Shown here one piece after another: positions 55,214 to 62,878 of a DNA stretch of 64,000 nt (its first letter is position 1; every line of letters begins with the position of its first letter). Source of the DNA: Acidovorax sp. Leaf160. GTDB lineage: Bacteria; Pseudomonadota; Gammaproteobacteria; Burkholderiales; Burkholderiaceae_C. Where the stretch lies: contig NZ_LMOV01000026.1 in assembly GCF_001424265.1 (NCBI RefSeq), positions 62,001 to 126,000 on the forward strand, read 5' to 3'. The notes beneath the pieces are model-generated. The model did no database searches. It saw only the letters and a program-made list of their open reading frames with translations, and was not told where the DNA came from. The translations under genes and the position numbers were made by a program.

Positions 55214-55333
55214 GCGTTGTCTCCTGCGAAGGGCGGACGGTCGATGCCGTCTTCGGTCCTGGAACGGGCATTCCAGGGGGCATGGAGAAATTATTGGACC
55301 GCAGCGATACTCCGTAAAATCATTTATTGGTCT

Positions 55334-55353
55334 TATCCATAGCTTTTTGGATA
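55334..55353. promoter_or_regulatory. Possible LysR operator in the gentisate divergent promoter
   Basis: TATCCA and TGGATA form an inverted repeat with an 8-base AT-rich centre. It lies in the AT-rich 164-base gap between the gentisate dioxygenase and LysR genes, where a binding site is expected. TTATTGG also occurs twice just upstream (about 55289 and 55324). Confidence 0.4.
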
Positions 55354-55377
55354 TACCTCTTCAGGATGGACCGACCC

Positions 55378-56307
55378 ATGGACTGGACCCACCGCCTGCG
55401 GCTGCGCCAGCTGCAGATGCTCCTCAGCCTCGCGCAGACCCGCAACATGAGCCAATCGGCGCAGCAGCTGCACACGGCGCAGCCCGCGCTCTCCAAATGG
55501 CTCAAGGAGCTGGAGGACGACCTGGGCATGGTGCTGTTCGAGCGGCACGCGCGCGGCCTGCGGCCCACGCCCCAGGGCGAGGCCCTGATCGCGCATGCCC
55601 GCCGCATCGAGGCCCACCTGGACAGCGCGCGCGACGACATGCAGGCCCTGCGCGACGGCGGCAGCGGACTGGTGGTCGTGGGCACCTCGGGCGCCTCGGC
55701 CTCCGACGTGGTGCCGATGGCCGTGCTGCGCCTGCTGGAGTGGCTGCCGCGCGCGCAGATCCGCCTGGCCGAGAGCACCATGAACGTGCTCATGCAGCAG
55801 CTGGCCCACGGCGAGCTGGACGTGGTGGTGGGCCGGTCCGCGCCCGAATTGCACGATGCGCACATCCAGGCCGAGATGCTCTACATGGAGCCCATCCATC
55901 TGGTGGTGCGCCCGCAGCACCCGCTGCTGGCCCAGCGCGCCGAAGGCAGTCCGCTGGAATGGGCCGACCTGATGGACTGGCGCTGGCTGGTCTGGCCGCG
56001 CGGCACGCCCATCCGCCACGCGCTGGACAGCGCCCTCGCCGCCGCCGGCCATGCGCTGCCGGCAGGCAGCGTGGAATCGAACTCCGTCACCATCAACCTC
56101 ACCCTGCTCGGCCACAGCGACATGATCGGCCTGGCCTCGCACCGCGCGGCGCTGCGCTTCTCGCAGATGAACGCGCTGCGGGTGCTGCCCGTGCGGCTCG
56201 CGGGCTTCGGCTCGGTGTCGATGTACTGGCGCGCCAACACCACCGACCGCACGGCGGTGGCGAGCATGCTGCGGGCGCTGCGCGAAGTGGCGGGGCCGGT
56301 GTCGTGA
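55378..56307 (+). CDS. LysR-family regulator, likely of the gentisate genes
   Basis: A 309-residue regulator. The DNA-binding domain begins MDWTHRLRLRQLQMLLSLAQ and continues QPALSKWLKELEDDLGMVLF and RHARGLRPTPQG. The effector domain spans about 95-305 with VVGTSGASASDVVPMAV and SVESNSVTINLTLLGHSDMIG (in parts). It is divergent from gentisate dioxygenase and so probably regulates that operon. The ATG at 55378 follows CAGGA at good distance and matches the usual start of this subgroup; an ATG at 55366 is also possible. Confidence 0.87.
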   Translation: MDWTHRLRLRQLQMLLSLAQTRNMSQSAQQLHTAQPALSKWLKELEDDLGMVLFERHARGLRPTPQGEALIAHARRIEAHLDSARDDMQALRDGGSGLVVVGTSGASASDVVPMAVLRLLEWLPRAQIRLAESTMNVLMQQLAHGELDVVVGRSAPELHDAHIQAEMLYMEPIHLVVRPQHPLLAQRAEGSPLEWADLMDWRWLVWPRGTPIRHALDSALAAAGHALPAGSVESNSVTINLTLLGHSDMIGLASHRAALRFSQMNALRVLPVRLAGFGSVSMYWRANTTDRTAVASMLRALREVAGPVS

Positions 56308-56596
56308 GGGCGGCGTGCGGCCGGCAGCGCGCGCCGGGGCGATTCCGCACGGCGGCGTGACGCCGGATTCCGCTGTACGGGCCGGGCCCGATCTGGCGGG
56401 TCGCCCATGGGCCAGCGCCGCCCTCCGGCATCGATCCGCGAAGGCCTTCCACAGGGCGCGCAAGGCAGCATCGGCCCTCCGGTAATGACAGCCCCGCTCT
56501 CCGCCCCCCGGGCGGCAGCCAGGCCCACCGTAGGGCCGCCGCGCGGCGCCCCGCTGGGTGGCACGCCGCGCCAGTCTCCCGCAAAATCGACCGCAC

Positions 56597-58303
56597 ATGC
56601 CCTTGCCGCCCCACCACCCCAGCCCCCTTCCCACCCCTGACGAAACGGCCGCCGCCCCTGCCGCCGCGCGCACCGCGTCCGCCGCCGAGGCGGACGCTGC
56701 GGCCGAGCTGCAGCGCAGCGCCGCCCAGCGCGCCTCGCTCTCGCCGTTCGGGCCGCTGTCGGTGCCGGTGTTCCGCATGCTGTGGATCACCTGGCTCACG
56801 GCCAACACCTGCATGTGGATGAACGACGTGGCCGCCGCCTGGCTGATGACCACGCTGACCACGTCGCCGGTGCTGGTGGCCCTGGTGCAGACGGCGTCCA
56901 CGCTGCCCGTCTTCCTGCTGGGCCTGCCCAGCGGGGCGCTGGCGGACATCCTGGACCGGCGCCGCTACTTCATCGCCACGCAGTTCTGGGTGGCCGCCGT
57001 GGCGCTGGTGCTGTGCGTGGCCATTCTGGCGGGGGGCATGACGGCGCACCTGCTGCTGCTGCTCACCTTTGCCAACGGCATCGGCCTGGCGATGCGCTGG
57101 CCGGTGTTCGCGGCCATCGTGCCGGAGCTGGTCAGCCGCGAGCAGCTGCCCGCGGCGCTGGCGCTCAACGGCGTGGCGATGAACGCGTCGCGCATCATCG
57201 GCCCGCTGCTGGCGGGCGCCATCATCGCCAGCGCGGGCAGCGCGTGGGTGTTCGTGCTGAACGCGCTGCTGTCGGTGATCGCGGGCTTCATCATCATGCG
57301 CTGGAAGCGCGCGCCCTCGCCCAACCCGCTGGGGCGCGAGCGGCTCTCCAGCGCCATGCGCGTGGGGGTGCAGTTCGTGCGCGAATCGCCCCGCATGCGC
57401 GCCGTGCTCTGGCGCATCGCCGTGTTCTTTTTGCATGCGACCGCGCTGCTGGCGCTGCTGCCGCTGGTGGCGCGCGACCTGGACGGTGGCGGCGCCGGCA
57501 CCTTCACCCTGCTGCTGGCCTCGATGGGCGCGGGCGCCATCGTGGCGGCGCTGTTCCTGCCGCGGCTGCGCCAGGCAATGGCGCGCGAGACGCTGGTCGG
57601 CCGGGGCGCGCTGCTGCAGGCCGCGGCCACCGCCGTGGTGGCCGTGGCGCCGAATGTCTACGTGGCCGTGCCGGCCATGGTGGTGGGCGGCGCCGCCTGG
57701 ATCACCACGGCCAATTCGCTCACCGTGTCGGCCCAGATGGCGCTGCCCAACTGGGTGCGGGCGCGTGGCATGTCGATCTACCAGATGGCGCTGATGGGCG
57801 CGACGGCCGCCGGCGCGGCGCTCTGGGGCCAGGTGGCGTCGATGACCAGCGTGCACGCCAGCCTGCTGATCGCCGCGGTGACCGGCGCGGCGGGCATGCT
57901 GTTGGTGCAGCGCGCCGCGGTGGACCGCAGCCTGGAGGAAGACCTGAGCCCCTCCACCGCGTTCAAGACTCCGCAGGCGGCCACCACGCCGCAGGCGGGC
58001 CTGCGGCTGGTGGTGTCGATCGAATACTTCATCGACCCGGCGCGGGCGGCGGAATTCCGGGCGGTGATGCAGGAAAGCCGGCGCGCGCGGCTGCGCCAGG
58101 GCGCCTTGAGCTGGGCGCTGCAGCACGACATCAGCGACCCGCGCCGCTACGTGGAGCGCGTGGTGGACGAGTCGTGGACCGAGCACCTGCGCCGCTTCGG
58201 CCGCGCGACTGCGTCGGACGTGTCGCTGCGCGACCGCAAGTTCGCCTTCCACACCGGAGAGAACCCGCCCGTGGTGTCGCGCTACGTGGTCGAGGGTGAG
58301 TGA
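56597..58303 (+). CDS. MFS exporter (EntS-like) with C-terminal ABM-like domain
   Basis: A 568-residue membrane protein. A Pro/Ala-rich start (1-50) leads into about 12 membrane segments (60-450) of the MFS_3/enterobactin-exporter type, with LPSGALADILDRRRYFIATQ (in parts) as the first loop motif and GNGIGLAMRWPVFAAIVPELV-like NGIGLAMRWPVF near 160. After the carrier there are about 110 extra residues (about 458-568), LRLVVSIEYFIDPARAAEFRAV, WALQHDISDPRRYVERVVDE and WTEHLRRFGRAT, which look like an antibiotic-biosynthesis-monooxygenase (ferredoxin-like) fold. Such fusions occur in the family. The substrate is unknown. It stands alone on its strand; the ATG at 56597 begins the low-complexity head. 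Confidence 0.85.
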   Translation: MPLPPHHPSPLPTPDETAAAPAAARTASAAEADAAAELQRSAAQRASLSPFGPLSVPVFRMLWITWLTANTCMWMNDVAAAWLMTTLTTSPVLVALVQTASTLPVFLLGLPSGALADILDRRRYFIATQFWVAAVALVLCVAILAGGMTAHLLLLLTFANGIGLAMRWPVFAAIVPELVSREQLPAALALNGVAMNASRIIGPLLAGAIIASAGSAWVFVLNALLSVIAGFIIMRWKRAPSPNPLGRERLSSAMRVGVQFVRESPRMRAVLWRIAVFFLHATALLALLPLVARDLDGGGAGTFTLLLASMGAGAIVAALFLPRLRQAMARETLVGRGALLQAAATAVVAVAPNVYVAVPAMVVGGAAWITTANSLTVSAQMALPNWVRARGMSIYQMALMGATAAGAALWGQVASMTSVHASLLIAAVTGAAGMLLVQRAAVDRSLEEDLSPSTAFKTPQAATTPQAGLRLVVSIEYFIDPARAAEFRAVMQESRRARLRQGALSWALQHDISDPRRYVERVVDESWTEHLRRFGRATASDVSLRDRKFAFHTGENPPVVSRYVVEGE

Positions 58304-58305
58304 CG

Positions 58306-58372
58306 TTTGCTATTGTTTTAATAGCACAGTGTGCTTGATTGACGGGCGCGAGAGACCGTTTTCGCTCTGAAT
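58306..58372 (+). repeat. Dispersed intergenic repeat, copy C (diverged)
   Basis: The element has TTTGCTATTGTTTTAATAGC at its left edge, then GTGCTTGATTGACGGGCGCG and a tail GCTCTGAAT. It aligns with copies A and B over the GATAGC/CTTGA/GCGC/TTGAA landmarks. It starts right after the MFS stop codon; the GCTATT-N5-AATAGC stem may also help termination. Confidence 0.55.
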
Positions 58373-58420
58373 TCCCGCCGCCGCAGCACGGCTGCGCGGG
58401 AATGAACGATGCACATCGCC

Positions 58421-60424
58421 TCAGGCCGTGCCGACCAGCAGCACCTGCAGCCCGGCTGCGCCGTACACCGCCCGGGCGCGGAAACCCGGCACGACGATCT
58501 GGCCGAATTCGCCCTGCACGTCCTTCGCGCGGATCACGGTGAGGGTGTCGCCCACCTTGGGCGCGAAGCCGGCGCGGAAGGCGATCACCAGCGTGCCGCC
58601 CAGCACTGCCGTGCCCGGCGTGGCGATGGCGCCGGCATCGGCCGAGCCCAGCTGGGCCTGCAGCGTGCCCGCCGCCGTCTGCGCGTAGCCGCCCTGCAAC
58701 TGCACGGTGCTGCCCGCGCCGCCGACGGCCAGCGTGCCGCCGCCCACATACACGGCGCCCGTGCCCAGGGCCTGGGCGCTGTCGGCGCGCAGGGTGCCCG
58801 CCACCAGTTCGGTGCCGCCGCTGAAGCGGTTGGTGCCGGCCAGGGCCAGCGTGCCGCTGCCGCGCTTGGTCAGCTTGCCGGCGCCGGCGATGTCGTTGCG
58901 CCAGACGTCCAGCGCGTGAAAGCCGCCCAGGCTGGCGTCCATGCTCACGTCCACGTCGCCGTTGAAGGCGCCGTAGCCGTCGCCGGCGGCCAGCAGGTTC
59001 AGGCGGCCGAAGCCTTCGGCGTCGTCCATGGTCGGGTAACCCGATGGCAGGGCGGTGGTCTTGAGCACCACGCGGCGCTGCGCGTCGCTCAGGTAGGGCT
59101 GGCGCGTTTCCAGCAGCACTTCGGCGCCCTTGGGCACCACCGCCGCACGGGTGGTGTCGCCCGTCTGCGCAAAGCCGAACACCAGGCGGCGGCGGTAGTT
59201 GCTGCGGTTGGCGGCCGCGTCGGCGAAGCGGTCCTGCGCGGTGGCCTGTGAATGGGCGAAGGCCATCAGGGCTTCGGGCGTGGCCGCGCCGGTGGCCTTC
59301 ATCAGCGTCTGCTGCGCCTGGGCGCGGGCGGCCTTGCGGGCGTCGGGGCTGGTGGCGGCGATGTTGCCCAGCGCCGAGGCCTGGCCCAGCAGGCGCCCGC
59401 CGATCACGTCCATCGGCGAATGCATGCCGGCGACGATGCGCATCTCGCCCAGTTCCAGGCCGCGCGCGAGCATTTCCTGGAAGCGTTCGGGCACCAGGTA
59501 GGCCATGGCGACGGCGTTGCGCACGGCTTCGGCCGAATGGCCGCTCGGAAAGCCGCCGTCGGTGGCCGGCGTGCCGCTCTTGGCCGGCTCCAGCGTGGGC
59601 GCCACCTGCACGCTGCTGCTCCAGCGCCAGGGGCGGGCGTATTTGTAGAAGCGCTTGGCGGGCTCGGTGGAGGCGTTGTTGCCCATGCTGTTCACGAAGT
59701 CGATCGCCAGGCCGAAGTCGGCATTGGCGCTGCCGCCCACGCCGGTGTTGTTGCCCTGGTCGTCGTAGCGCACCGTGCCGGCGTCGGCCGGGATGCCGGT
59801 GATGGTGGTGCTCTGGCGCGCCGCCTGGCGCCAGGCGGCGGTGAGCGGGCCCATGCCGTCGGTCACGCTGTAGTTCTTGCCCCGCCGGTCGTCGTAGTAG
59901 GCGGCTTCGGCCTGCGCGGGCGTGCGGGCGGCGGTGGTGCGCACCACGAAGCCCACGTTCTCGGCCTGGAAGGCCGCGCTCTTGACGGCGCCATCGGTGG
60001 CGTCGCCGGGAATGCCGGACCACTTCGAGGCGGCAACGGCCGGGAAGCCATCGCGCGCGGGGGCCGTCTGGCCGGCATCGACCAGGCGGGTGCTGGGCTC
60101 CCACAGGTCGAGGAAGCCGCTCAGCACGCGCACGCCGGCATTGGTGTCGACCGTGGCGTAGCGCGCATCGCCGCGCTGGTTGGTGGCGGCGTTGTCCACG
60201 AACGCGGGCACGGCCGGCACCGGCGCGGTTTCGGCAAAGCCCAGGCCCGCAGGCGCTGCGGGCAGGGCTGCGCTGTCACTGCCGCCACCGCTACCGCCGC
60301 CGCACGCGGACAGCGCCAGCAGCGCGGGCATCAGCGCCACGCGCAGCGCGCGGACGGCCAAGAGCGACACCGCCGATTGCGCGGGGCGCGACTCAGCGGA
60401 GAAAAGAGAAGCCGAAGAAGGCAT
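58421..60424 (-). CDS. PAP2-superfamily phosphatase lipoprotein with autotransporter-type strand repeat
   Basis: A 667-residue exported protein. The signal ends in a lipobox (ALSAC, Cys41) followed by a Gly/Ser linker. The phosphatase domain (about 75-430) has the three PAP2 motifs: K-x6-RP (257-265, KRFYKYARP), PSGH (294-297) and R-x5-H (329-335). These are the vanadium haloperoxidase/acid phosphatase residues. Residues about 490-665 are Gly/Ala-rich strands with one autotransporter-associated repeat (KRGSGTLALAGTNRFSGGT near 520). No autotransporter barrel follows, so secretion by that route is not expected. A possible Pho box is 50 bases upstream. It probably hydrolyses phosphomonoesters at the outer membrane; haloperoxidase activity is an alternative. 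Confidence 0.82.
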   Translation of the reverse strand: MPSSASLFSAESRPAQSAVSLLAVRALRVALMPALLALSACGGGSGGGSDSAALPAAPAGLGFAETAPVPAVPAFVDNAATNQRGDARYATVDTNAGVRVLSGFLDLWEPSTRLVDAGQTAPARDGFPAVAASKWSGIPGDATDGAVKSAAFQAENVGFVVRTTAARTPAQAEAAYYDDRRGKNYSVTDGMGPLTAAWRQAARQSTTITGIPADAGTVRYDDQGNNTGVGGSANADFGLAIDFVNSMGNNASTEPAKRFYKYARPWRWSSSVQVAPTLEPAKSGTPATDGGFPSGHSAEAVRNAVAMAYLVPERFQEMLARGLELGEMRIVAGMHSPMDVIGGRLLGQASALGNIAATSPDARKAARAQAQQTLMKATGAATPEALMAFAHSQATAQDRFADAAANRSNYRRRLVFGFAQTGDTTRAAVVPKGAEVLLETRQPYLSDAQRRVVLKTTALPSGYPTMDDAEGFGRLNLLAAGDGYGAFNGDVDVSMDASLGGFHALDVWRNDIAGAGKLTKRGSGTLALAGTNRFSGGTELVAGTLRADSAQALGTGAVYVGGGTLAVGGAGSTVQLQGGYAQTAAGTLQAQLGSADAGAIATPGTAVLGGTLVIAFRAGFAPKVGDTLTVIRAKDVQGEFGQIVVPGFRARAVYGAAGLQVLLVGTA

Positions 60425-60473
60425 GAAAGGCCACCGTGGGGACAAGCAAAGGGAGGCACCTTAGTGGGGCTGC

Positions 60474-60491
60474 GTGACCCGTCCGTGACAA
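60474..60491 (-). promoter_or_regulatory. Possible Pho box ahead of the PAP2 phosphatase
   Basis: On the minus strand TTGTCAC (60491-60485), GGAC, GGGTCAC (60480-60474) are two 7-base units with an 11-base period, the layout of PhoB sites (CTGTCAT-N4-CTGTCAT). The units match at five to six of seven bases. The site ends 50 bases before the ATG at 60424. Confidence 0.45.
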
Positions 60492-60601
60492 CGCGCGCCG
60501 CGCCCCGCAGGCCGCATCACGCCACCAGCCGATTCATTCCCAGCGCCTCGCATGCCGAATCGGCGGGCGCTGCTGCACCGCTTTCTTCTGCTGCCGCGCC
60601 C

Positions 60602-62755
60602 TCACACCGCGAAGCTGCGCCGCAGGACGCCGTGGAGCACGGTGCGGAGCAGGGGCTCGACCGCCTGCGCCCGGGCCTGGGCCTGCCCCGGCGGCTGCGC
60701 CGGGTCGGGTGCGGCAGACGGGGCGGTCGCTGCCGGGCCAGGTGGCTCGCCCGGCCGCAGTGCGCGCGCCAGCGCCTCCCAGTGGGCCGCGACCGTCCCG
60801 GTGATCTCGGCCCGCCAGCGCGCGGCCAGGTCGGGCGCGTCGTCCTGCGGCACGCGCGCGTGGTGGGCGATGACGAGGTAGTGCGTGCAGGCCGTTTCCA
60901 CCGCCTGGCGCAGCACCTCGCCTGCGGTCTGCTTCTTGCGCAGCGCCCCCAGCGCCCAGGCCGTGGTGCCCGCCAGCAGCGCGCCCAGGGCCGTGCCTGC
61001 GCCCAGCGTCAGCCCGCCCGTGCCGATGTCGATCAGCGCCCCGGCCTTGGCGCCGGCGGCGGCACCGGCGGCCGCACCGGCCGAGGTGCCCACCGCCAGC
61101 GCCACACGGTCCCTGCGGTCGGCGGCGGGGGCCGCCACGGCACCGGGCTGCGCAGCGGCGCCCGTGGCGGCCGCCGGCGGCAGGCCGTGCAGTTCGCGCA
61201 GCGCCGCGTCGAGCGTCTGCAGATGCGCGGCGTACCGCGCGGCGGCTTCATCGCCGGAGCCGAGGGCACCGCAGGCCGCCACATGCCGCGCCACCGCCTG
61301 CAGCGCGCGGTCGAAACGATCGGTGTTGTGCGCCTGCCAGGCCTGGCGCACGCGTTCCAGCGCGGCGCGGCGGTCCGGTGGCAGCAGGGGCGCCAGGCGG
61401 TCGAACAGCGCCGGCTCCAGCACCCAGCTCTCGCCCCACTGCGCCCACGGCAGCAGGGTGTGGGGCGCGCCGTGCCAGGCCGGCGGTACGGGCGCGTCGG
61501 CCAGCAGGACGACGGCATCGACGGGCGCGCCAGCGCTCTCGGCGCCCATCGGCGCGCCGCCCGTGCCATCCGTGCCACCCGTGCCGCCAGCCCCTGCGGG
61601 CAGCGGCGGGGGCTCGGCAAAGCGCAGGGTGTCGGCGCCGCCGCCTTGCGCATGGCGGGCCGCCAACGCGCGGGCCGCCTGGGCCTCTGCAGCGCTGGCC
61701 CCCACCAGCCCGATGCGCCAGTCGATGGGCAACGCAGCGCGCAGCGCGTCGAAGCTGCCCTCGCCCGGGTCGAGTTGCAGCGCGCGCACCAGCCGGCCTT
61801 CGCGCCAGCGCGCCCAGGCGGCCAGCGCCAGCCGGGGCAGCACCACGACGAGCAGCAGCAGGCCCACGTACATCCAGACCCAGCGGCTGCCTTCTGCGCC
61901 CGTGCCGGCGAAGTTCTGCGTGGCGGCGATCTCCTGCGGCGAGAAGGGCTGCAGCCCGAACAGCGCGGTCAACGGCCAGAACAGCACGCTGGTGATGGCG
62001 TGCACCTGGGGCACGTCGAGAAAGGTGCTCTCCCAGCCGAACTGGTAGCGCACCACCAGCCCGCGCAGCAGCAGCGACAGCGCGATGCCCGCGCCCCAGG
62101 CCGCCGCGCACAGGTGCAGCACCCGCGCCAGCCGCTGGCCGAACAGGGCCGCCGTGGCGGTGAACCAGCGGCGCTGGAAGTCGGCCGCCACGCGTGCCGC
62201 GAGGCGACGGGGGCGCACACCCGGTGCCGCCTGCCCGCCCGCCAGCAGGGACCGGGCCCAACCCCGCAGCGCCATCGGCAGCTCGGTGGGCGGCACTGCC
62301 GCTGCGCTGGCCGGTGGCTGCGGCGCAGCAGCCCGGCGCCGCAGCCCGCGCCAGGCCAGCAGCGCGTAGAGCACCAGATTCCATCCCAGCACCAGCAGCA
62401 GCGGGGGCGAGAGCAGATCCACCCGGTGGGCGTTGGCGATCCGGTCGATCGCCAGCCCCGCCAGCAGCGCCGCCACGGGCAGCAGCCGCCCCAGCCAGCG
62501 CAGGCGCACGCTGGGCTGGGCCAGCGCGGCGATGGCGGGGTCGCGGCCCCCGGCGCGGTCCACCAGGGCCTGCGCACGGGCCTGCACCACGTCGCCCACC
62601 TGCAGGCGCTCCACGCCGCGCTGGCGGGCGCCCGCCACGGCCTGGCGCAGGGCTTCGTCCAGCTCGGGCGGGCTGACGGCGCCGGCCTGCTCGATGGACT
62701 GCGCGAGCAGCACGGCGCGCAGCTGGGGTTCGGTCACGGGCAGGCTGTGGGACAC
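60602..62755 (-). CDS. DUF2868-like membrane protein with DUF3482-like C-terminus
   Basis: About 717 residues. Four membrane segments lie in the first 320 residues (around 85-105, 117-140, 215-240 and 295-318), with RYQFGWESTFLDVPQVHAI between the third and fourth, the pattern of DUF2868. A soluble region at 330-555 follows. The C-terminus (about 560-690) has a Gly/Ala zipper ([40 protein letters not shown]) like that of DUF3482 proteins, which are normally encoded as a separate GTPase next to DUF2868. No P-loop was found, so the GTPase part appears missing. The GTG at 62755 is 8 bases after AAAAGG, better than a GTG at 62764. Function unknown. Confidence 0.65.
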   Translation of the reverse strand: MSHSLPVTEPQLRAVLLAQSIEQAGAVSPPELDEALRQAVAGARQRGVERLQVGDVVQARAQALVDRAGGRDPAIAALAQPSVRLRWLGRLLPVAALLAGLAIDRIANAHRVDLLSPPLLLVLGWNLVLYALLAWRGLRRRAAAPQPPASAAAVPPTELPMALRGWARSLLAGGQAAPGVRPRRLAARVAADFQRRWFTATAALFGQRLARVLHLCAAAWGAGIALSLLLRGLVVRYQFGWESTFLDVPQVHAITSVLFWPLTALFGLQPFSPQEIAATQNFAGTGAEGSRWVWMYVGLLLLVVVLPRLALAAWARWREGRLVRALQLDPGEGSFDALRAALPIDWRIGLVGASAAEAQAARALAARHAQGGGADTLRFAEPPPLPAGAGGTGGTDGTGGAPMGAESAGAPVDAVVLLADAPVPPAWHGAPHTLLPWAQWGESWVLEPALFDRLAPLLPPDRRAALERVRQAWQAHNTDRFDRALQAVARHVAACGALGSGDEAAARYAAHLQTLDAALRELHGLPPAAATGAAAQPGAVAAPAADRRDRVALAVGTSAGAAAGAAAGAKAGALIDIGTGGLTLGAGTALGALLAGTTAWALGALRKKQTAGEVLRQAVETACTHYLVIAHHARVPQDDAPDLAARWRAEITGTVAAHWEALARALRPGEPPGPAATAPSAAPDPAQPPGQAQARAQAVEPLLRTVLHGVLRRSFAV

Positions 62756-62765
62756 GTTGCTCACC

Positions 62766-62822
62766 TTTTGATAGCTAACAGCGCTTGATGCATGAGCGCC
62801 AGAGGCTGATTTGAGCTTGAAT
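62766..62822 (+). repeat. Dispersed intergenic repeat, copy B
   Basis: TTTTGATAGC, then GCGCTTGATGCATGAGCGCC, then AGAGGCTGATTTGAGCTTGAAT. It matches copy A (15530) over its full length with scattered differences. Its left edge provides the AAAAGG ribosome site (minus strand) of the DUF2868-like gene. Confidence 0.7.
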
Positions 62823-62878
62823 GACTGCGGCAGCGCGCGGGCGCTCGAAGGAAAGCGGTCACTGCTCGCGCTGCGCTT

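Noticed and set aside
59252-62788. Very long open frame of 1178 codons on the plus strand
   Set aside because: It is antisense to two well-supported minus-strand genes and has the Arg/Ala/Gly/His-rich composition of a high-GC shadow frame.
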